Origin: Reinekea forsetii
GTDB taxonomy: Bacteria; Pseudomonadota; Gammaproteobacteria; Pseudomonadales; Natronospirillaceae
Assembly: GCF_002795845.1 (NCBI RefSeq)
Contig: NZ_CP011797.1
Coordinates: forward strand, 2,441,501 to 2,505,500
DNA length: 64,000 bases
Direction of reading: 5' to 3'
Made by a program: the position numbers and the translations under genes. Below are positions 61,401-64,000 of this stretch, piece after piece; position 1 is the stretch's first letter, and every line of letters starts with the position of its first letter. The notes beneath the pieces are model-generated. The model did not search any database and was not told the origin of the DNA. It worked only from the letters and a program-made list of their open reading frames with translations.

Positions 61401-61639
61401 ATTTGGCCACTGGCTTTGCCTTTTTCGTTGGTCAGCTCGACGACACCTAGGTCCACTTCCTGGTCTGATGCCACTTCAAAGGTGCGCGTAGCACTGACAT
61501 AACCGGCCAATGACAGGGCAAGGGTATGGCTGCCGGCGGGCAGTCCGGTCAACGTTACCAGGCCGTCACTATCGGACTGCGCCGCCCTGGTATTACCCAA
61601 ATGGCTGACGGCCACGTCGTCCAAGGGTTGACCCAGCAA
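52439..61639 (-). CDS. Giant multidomain surface protein, main part (same gene as 61745-62215, split by a TAG)
   Basis: This is an open frame of 3066 codons with no internal stop. It is in the same frame as the lipoprotein start upstream, the only break being a TAG at 61747-61745; another 35 sense codons lie between that stop and the TTG at 61639, which lacks a ribosome site. Order of domains: about six to seven carboxypeptidase regulatory-like units (about 1-600), Ig-like and fibronectin III units (about 850-1040), a beta-helix-like region, a thrombospondin type 3 calcium block rich in DxDxDG (about 1360-1460), and more beta-helix ending WDPTTVGVWWD (about 1770). The same series then repeats, with the second calcium block at about 2650 and the C-terminus WDPTGVGALWD. 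A surface or adhesive role is likely; the ligand is unknown. Confidence 0.8.
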   Translation of the reverse strand: MLGQPLDDVAVSHLGNTRAAQSDSDGLVTLTGLPAGSHTLALSLAGYVSATRTFEVASDQEVDLGVVELTNEKGKASGQIIVAEMDDYANVLVYARDNQGSIYTSISDINGFVSFPALPVGQGYSFITSANGYQSEKLDEVDILLGETADIGRLVLTKIPEPIDLTPKPGNIAGFVYFADKQDALNKHAGVIISVEGTDKEAISSRNGAFVINGLPPGTYSLNFTDSNHTTKTLSAVEVVSETTNQLDSQVLDAEVGNISGTLLDANSNPVAGALLTITGTGQTTTTDSTGGFLFSSVFSGDFSLNIQKTGYANTQRIVSVPTNEQTLALGTLNIEAFRLSGAVVKSSGNDHSGIAVSLIGTAYSTTTDTAGNFEFIGIERNNYTLQYSYAGYQTGSQLVSFDELTQVSLDAVTLEQYRIDGVVELSGLSDFSGVTVSLVGTSYSAVTDSDGSFSITGFVPGSYELRALKSGFQSTTLLVNTSKEAPTLSIADALILKMDTGKVSGVVTLENQAAHAGVLVELLGSDFSALTDNQGQWQLDVPVANYSGGIRYQRDLYSAQTTAETVTVTALGVYQAQTTTLVQAAKRVQLALASVASSCSQLQLTIEGQGSAAGFTASYPDAPATIELNVPFGDYQYTLSCIDPGFETIIRAFSVDDDGLQTQGLDSAELRVRYVKINNAALYTNSPTVSLAIGSTDASEMRISQGSADSDWIAFSASMDFTMQAGDGLKTLVVDFRNSSGVLPSVIDQIILDTTIVVKGFTAEGATTRGDVLHLSLDLAGETAATVSVDLPGLVNGLALVDNGTFGDVTANDGHYERDYVILSPAELTVTPTATIVDRAANSITVTAAPVVLSTAPSIGNLSVASNVASGEMTIKFSTDEPTTSLVNYGFDASNLTEQLTVSDTWTSTHQIVLTGLPANTLTYFEITAEDAAANQTLAFGQGKLAPAPITGLGAHAGNAEVGLIWDASANNELAGYQLYRSSDSGISYTPVTAELIDTTFYVDATTNDQDYYYQVTAVDLDGNESIDSSAVNVTPSALLAGPTLLNGGLIDSNTVWLGSRSPYQITAPVRLIEDVTLLMLPGAELEFAAADQYMLVSGQLEAHGTAAEPVRFTAFDAAGVKTGSIRFDNNNSGTHRVSNAQLSYVDIYSYDPSQQERQYSPVNLQLTDASILLANNYFSVNRVTGGKLEFESNHYSATIRITNLSGSVVDSVNDSQNNYYYSTTQLDVGSMSDTIVHNATFNSLYNTSGSQFTGATLNYAQLLTDSVLQNSQVQGSTNLTMRGNTLVNSSVSMRQSYGRLTMRFNSLDALSTLDVSATLDISNNYWSTTDLADILERTGYSSDQSNDTHLYPIISGSDLLTADADGDGLPDYVDYDNDNDGYSDLQEDWSSDPLFGSIYNPLDPLSAPTGSQDNDMDGQDDLADLDDDNDGLADETEVVMMTNPYLADTDWDGSNDGIEVSLKYSPVDSANHPLSGKIANVRIDNSNINSDGLIYITGGTGDNRTELNSVSVAPGSVLMLDRDAEILIKDSQLHGTPTNAIRIESDGAGSRSSALSIENSQLSYLVHTSAKRFNVDATSTIDFADLNVSAGYLYGTIENSAVFGSWSLQATARVRNSYLGGQSLGGGLLENSFHTGSSGMSSMEVKNSIFAGSIYPYDSTLTNSWVNRLYYHGEHSSFVNSDIELVSLGTSSYNYFFDGSYIGLPSDSTDHYFGLGDPVDELGDDVATTEFEVDSYTIKVDGITNPRDTPVFGLSAPQAWQSVVGLWDPTTVGVWWDMNEPTRFQTTDPDTRLGILSGTVQLGGYTDSSGVTVSINSTGLSTTTDADGYWEIKAPARSYTGLLFAKEHFADVTKVRTYTVLANSVADAGAVTLEQQTGRILGVLTVDDALDVTLATLSATSINGSYSLTADASGVFDFAHLPLATYSVSLGYAGGSWETRVFSVKVKPGQTDYDLGLVRLKNSFVYIDDDALYTNTRAVVLSLANAQAVTMAVSENGVSSAAVAMANSYALTLSAGDGVKTVTVAFFDEDGTALTAANDSIELDSTVSLQSLTLSSVATRGDRLTVTLDAGEAGGTASYNAPGLISALVLVDDGTGADSAANDGLYSAATDITTFDDFANLSSSADFIDRAGNSGTLVATSLLNLSTQPTLFGLLTQTVDAQLVVSFSTSEATTAVIWWGYAPGSLTNSVVVSATESTEHQIALAVAAGQTVYYEVRIDDSVTTIVAEQDSSQLAFAPVASLSGQAGYSETGLVWSEQANATAYRVYRSLDANHFTAVADVAASQNYYVDNSALNDTTYYYRVTWLNQSAVESDRSAMVTLTPTLAKAGPTEVDGGVLAVHTLWLKSRSPYLIIDNMLIKENASLNLMAGTQVQFNGADKHIYLKGRILAHGSEADRVSIESDPTWTGSYNESALIFDLANSQQSQLRYADVSRLKIYKSDTSLVVKSGTPSITLDRVQLSLRGEYSSNFSVQSLSNSQVTFDGCSGNSYLGAIDSSQLTKSTLGSCDSYQVFRASTVTDSTINDIGFRVDTSIRASTLTNAYMYSYYAVAETLVVINSDIYSNTTLVAEALDLTNSRIDITGSNSWLRLSRSTLDMDSSVSAVLLDIDSNYWGTTDIANIGERTGYISNISKGTHLYPVISSADIDNADFDGDGTPDIADHDNDGDGYSDLQEDWESDPAYGSVFDPLDANSYPTTSQDNDMDGVVDSLDLDDDNDGIADADEPTYGTSPYLADTDGDGVNDNLEISTLYDPLDRLSHPLVGSHSNIHIDASYNNSAGNVVLLATSLSNISIDPGIVLMMDRDADVEINNSTLAGTAAAPIFIRSSGAGTGRISFTGVAASYLNIKLPVNFYVYAQTTLDRSDIWLTDSSSIDDGATIENSSLFADATVYNYGLVQHSMVRGAGSLRNQSSGQIITSRLATSNTLYSSGIISDSVISSAYNYSNSSIMGSIVSSYNSGSSYSSLVVDSDVELSYGRTWATLFSNSFLTKGSSSYSGSGLPVDIIGDGVAETEFVLDGSTFTVDGIVSPRSTANFPGGESDLWDPTGVGALWDSANPTLFPDPL

Positions 61640-61744
61640 GGCACTTTGAACGATAAAGCGAGCCGAACCGGTCGCGGCCAGATTGTTCGCATCAATCTGA
61701 TCCAGATTGGTGGTTTCGCCCGGGCTGACCGAAATATCACCGAT

Positions 61745-62215
61745 CTATAGACCGGTACTGGCATCCTCGCTGATAAAGCTAATGCTATAATCGGTGCCAG
61801 CCGGGAGGGTGACGGAATAACTGCCATCTGCATTGACCGGCACCACCAAAGGCTCCACCAAGGGCGGCGCAACCGTCTGGTCATCGTTGGCTGCACTGGC
61901 CTGATTTGGCCGCCCAGTATTAGGGTTGGCCTGCGCTGCGGCAACGACATCCGCCGGGGAAACCAGTAACGAGTTGCAACGGCTGCAAGGTGCCCGACCA
62001 AGCAATCGCGCCATGCGCCCGACATTGCCATTGGCAATAACGCCGTCGATAGTGCCCAGCGGGGTGGTTGTCTGGGCCGGGCGAATGAGTGAGTCGGTTG
62101 GCGCGGAAGGTTCTGTTACCGGGGCTGCGACCTCGGTGGGAGCAGCAGCGGGTTCAGAAGTGGAGTTGCACGCAACCAACAATGAAACAAGTATCAGAAC
62201 TAAAAACCGCGCCAT
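61745..62215 (-). CDS. Lipoprotein N-terminus of the giant surface protein, ending at an in-frame TAG
   Basis: MARFLVLILVSLLVACNST is a lipoprotein signal peptide with lipobox LVAC; Asn at +2 suggests outer-membrane sorting. A Thr/Pro/Ala-rich linker, a pair of cysteines (CSRC) and the beginning of a beta domain (GSYSVTLPAGTDYSISFISE) follow. It ends STGL then TAG. The codons after TAG (IGDISVSPGETTNLDQID) continue in the same frame into the 3066-codon reading frame. A CAG to TAG change is the simplest explanation. ATG 62215 is preferred; ATG 62248 would add 11 residues. As it stands this would make a fragment of about 156 residues. Confidence 0.7.
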   Translation of the reverse strand: MARFLVLILVSLLVACNSTSEPAAAPTEVAAPVTEPSAPTDSLIRPAQTTTPLGTIDGVIANGNVGRMARLLGRAPCSRCNSLLVSPADVVAAAQANPNTGRPNQASAANDDQTVAPPLVEPLVVPVNADGSYSVTLPAGTDYSISFISEDASTGL

Positions 62216-62248
62216 ACAACCAACCCCAAATAAACGTTTAACTGCCAT

Positions 62249-62757
62249 TGTTTCAATATGGTCATTCTGACAAACTATAAAGTTATGTGTAGAACTAAGA
62301 CAGTACTCTGCAGGTCATTATTGATACTTTTAAAACGGGTGGTTGGTATGACCAATAGGGCATTCGCAATCGCTACACTACTTCGGCTAGACATGCCGTG
62401 CCCGAGAACAAATGGCGCGCAACTCGACCCTGCTTGTCACCCGCCAGGGCTTTATAGCGCACCCACCTCCGTGCCAATTCGGGAAAGTGAGCGGAACAAT
62501 CCCCAAGAGGTGTAAAATATCCAGTACACTGCTGGCACCCACCGTTCAGCGCTGCTGATCGGGTTATTTTTGCTAAAATTAGAATTATCTAATTTAGAAT
62601 AACAAACACCCTAGCCAGGAGCCGTGCTATTCAGTAAACTGCTACTGTATTTTTGTTCTATGGTTAGTCTACTTTAGAATATAGGGAGATAGGGCGTGCC
62701 AAGTCGGTCGTTACCATAGATCCGACACCCGTTTCGACAACAGCATAGGTTTAAACC
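62249..62757. promoter_or_regulatory. 509-bp divergent control region with an AT-rich palindrome
   Basis: The gap separates the giant lipoprotein gene from the SulP gene. AAATTAG-AATTAT-CTAATTT (62576-62595) is a perfect 7-bp inverted repeat with a 6-base centre, resembling ArsR-type operators such as those of SqrR/BigR regulators near sulfur genes. GGTTTAAACC (62748-62757) is a 10-bp palindrome touching the SulP ATG. An 85-codon plus-strand frame at 62258-62515 has no gene features and is not called. Confidence 0.45.
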
Positions 62758-64000
62758 ATGAGGCTCAATGTGAAAGCACTCGAAAAAATCCAAGGCAACG
62801 ATCTGATGCAGGGCGTCCTGACATTGGTGTTCACCAGCCGCTATGGCAAAACCCTGCTGCTGCGCGACTTCAATGCCGCCATTATCGTTACCCTAATGTT
62901 GATCCCGCAAAGCCTAGCCTATGCGCTGGTTGCCGGTCTGCCGCCCGAAGCCGGACTCTATGCCTCAATCTTACCGCTGATCGCCTATGCCTTATTCGGC
63001 ACCAGTGCTGCATTGGCAGTAGGGCCGGTTGCCATTGTCAGCCTGCTCACCGCCAATACGCTGATGCCCATGGCCACACTGGGCTCTCCCGAATACGTTC
63101 AATTGGCCCTGCTCTTGGCCATGCTGGTGGGATTTTTCTATCTGATAATGGGGGTGTTTCGCCTCGGCTTTATTACCCAGCTGCTGAGCTACCCGGTGAT
63201 GAAGGGCTTTATTACCGCCTCCTCGTTGTTGATTATCGTCGGTCAGATTAAACCGCTTACGGGTATTTCCATGGTCCGGGGCAATCTATTCGAGCGGCTG
63301 CATTCACTCGACTTCACAACGCTGCACGGTTTGTCGGCCCTGATGGGTGGCCTGGCCCTGGTGATCCTGTTTTGGGTGCGCAGTCAGGGCGGTGCCGCCC
63401 TCTTTCAAACTTTATTTGGTGCCTATTCGGCGACCCTGCGTCGCCTCTTGCCCATGCTGTTGATTCTTATCGCGGCCCTGGTTACCGCTGGCTTCGGCCT
63501 GCAAGATCAGGGCATGGCCACCGTCGGCAAATTACCCCAGGGGCTGCCATCGCTGTCGTTGCCGAGCTTCGATTGGTCGTTGATCGCGCAACTGGCGCTG
63601 CCAGCCTTTATTATCACCATGATTGGTATGGCCGAATCCATCGCCGTGGCTCAGACCCTAGGCGCCGTAAAACGCCAGCGAGTTAACCCCAACCGCGAAC
63701 TGCTCGGTTTGGGCGCGGCCAATATTGCCGCCGGCTTCAGTGGCGGCTTTCCGGTCACCGGGGGCATGGCCCGCTCGGTCGTCAATGCCGATGCCGGTGC
63801 TGAAACCCCGCTGGCCGGCGCGATGACCGCGGTCCTATTGAGCCTGGGCATTCTGTTCTTAACCCCCTGGTTGTCCTATATTCCGATTCCGGTTCTGGCG
63901 GCGACCATTATTGTTGCGGTGAGTCAGTTATTGGAATTCCCCTCGATGCTCAAGTTGTTGGGCATGAACCGCATCGATGGTCTGATCAGCTGGCTCACTG
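62758..64000 (+). CDS. SulP-family anion (sulfate) permease, N-terminal part
   Basis: The frame is open from ATG 62758 to the window edge (414 codons), so the C-terminus, normally with a STAS domain, is not seen. FNAAIIVTLMLIPQSLAYAL and AGLPPEAGLYASILPLIAYA form the SulP signature. Further membrane segments include ALAVGPVAIVSLLTA and FSGGFPVTGGMARSVVNADA. SulP proteins carry sulfate, bicarbonate or dicarboxylates in symport with H+ or Na+; the substrate cannot be told. AGGT stands eight bases before the ATG. Confidence 0.92.
   Translation, partial: MRLNVKALEKIQGNDLMQGVLTLVFTSRYGKTLLLRDFNAAIIVTLMLIPQSLAYALVAGLPPEAGLYASILPLIAYALFGTSAALAVGPVAIVSLLTANTLMPMATLGSPEYVQLALLLAMLVGFFYLIMGVFRLGFITQLLSYPVMKGFITASSLLIIVGQIKPLTGISMVRGNLFERLHSLDFTTLHGLSALMGGLALVILFWVRSQGGAALFQTLFGAYSATLRRLLPMLLILIAALVTAGFGLQDQGMATVGKLPQGLPSLSLPSFDWSLIAQLALPAFIITMIGMAESIAVAQTLGAVKRQRVNPNRELLGLGAANIAAGFSGGFPVTGGMARSVVNADAGAETPLAGAMTAVLLSLGILFLTPWLSYIPIPVLAATIIVAVSQLLEFPSMLKLLGMNRIDGLISWLT

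Noticed and set aside
61639-61744. Independent translation start of the 3066-codon frame at TTG 61639
   Set aside because: No ribosome site or signal peptide, and the frame continues upstream without a stop to the TAG at 61745; it is better seen as the rest of one interrupted gene.
62258-62515. 85-codon plus-strand frame in the divergent gap before SulP
   Set aside because: No ribosome site or homology-like features; it overlaps the lipoprotein promoter region.

Overview
The window is chromosomal DNA of a gammaproteobacterium, probably a marine or aquatic heterotroph of the Oceanospirillales/Pseudomonadales type. This is inferred from gene content and order: mreBCD-maf-rng-yhdP, hexR divergent from zwf, a class II ribonucleotide reductase split into NrdJa and NrdJb as in Pseudomonas, GatCAB and a GntR-controlled prp operon. 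No rRNA gene is present, so the genus cannot be fixed from the sequence alone.

Layout. 1-2.2 kb: leftward methylcitrate operon (GntR regulator, prpB, start of prpC; prpC runs off the left edge). 2.4-3.3 kb: a secreted ComEA-like helix-hairpin-helix protein, then leftward tRNA-Ser(GGA) and tRNA-Pro(TGG), the latter followed by three 99-bp tandem repeats that each carry a copy of the tRNA-Pro 3' end. 3.4-9.6 kb: nitroreductase, membrane class III adenylate cyclase, queF, the YadGH-type ABC exporter and a kinase-like DUF4032 protein. 9.7-22.1 kb: sugar catabolism. An orphan sugar-ABC ATPase, malQ and the leftward Entner-Doudoroff operon zwf-pgl-edd-glk-eda face rightward hexR and pyk. HexR-like boxes lie in the zwf/hexR gap and upstream of the ABC ATPase. 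22.3-27.9 kb: aceE-aceF (no lpd nearby) converging on galU. 28.1-32.0 kb: RarD permease, DUF1338 dioxygenase-like, VOC, NRDE and nitrilase-like proteins. 32.0-40.6 kb: leftward mreB-mreC-mreD-maf-rng-yhdP. 40.8-44.0 kb: gatC-gatA-gatB. 44.3-48.2 kb: two tandem paralogous 7TM-GGDEF diguanylate cyclases. 48.4-51.4 kb: NrdR boxes and nrdJa-nrdJb. 51.4-52.4 kb: a compact IS3-family element. 52.4-62.2 kb: a giant leftward surface lipoprotein gene interrupted by one in-frame TAG. 62.8-64 kb: start of a SulP anion transporter.

How the genes work together. Glucose is phosphorylated by Glk, oxidised by Zwf and Pgl, dehydrated by Edd and cleaved by Eda to pyruvate and glyceraldehyde 3-phosphate. Pyk adds pyruvate, and AceEF converts pyruvate to acetyl-CoA. 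HexR, which responds to KDPG in characterised relatives, probably coordinates this block. The prp operon handles propionyl-CoA. The mre operon sets cell shape.

The least ordinary structures are the tRNA-Pro-derived 99-bp repeats, the giant lipoprotein with its duplicated module of about 1290 residues and a single amber codon, the diguanylate cyclase pair with a frozen output domain over diverged sensors, the apparent ATC start of mreC, the five-unit tandem repeat between prpB and prpC, and the nested inverted repeat between rng and yhdP. No CRISPR array, prophage or recognisable defence system was seen.
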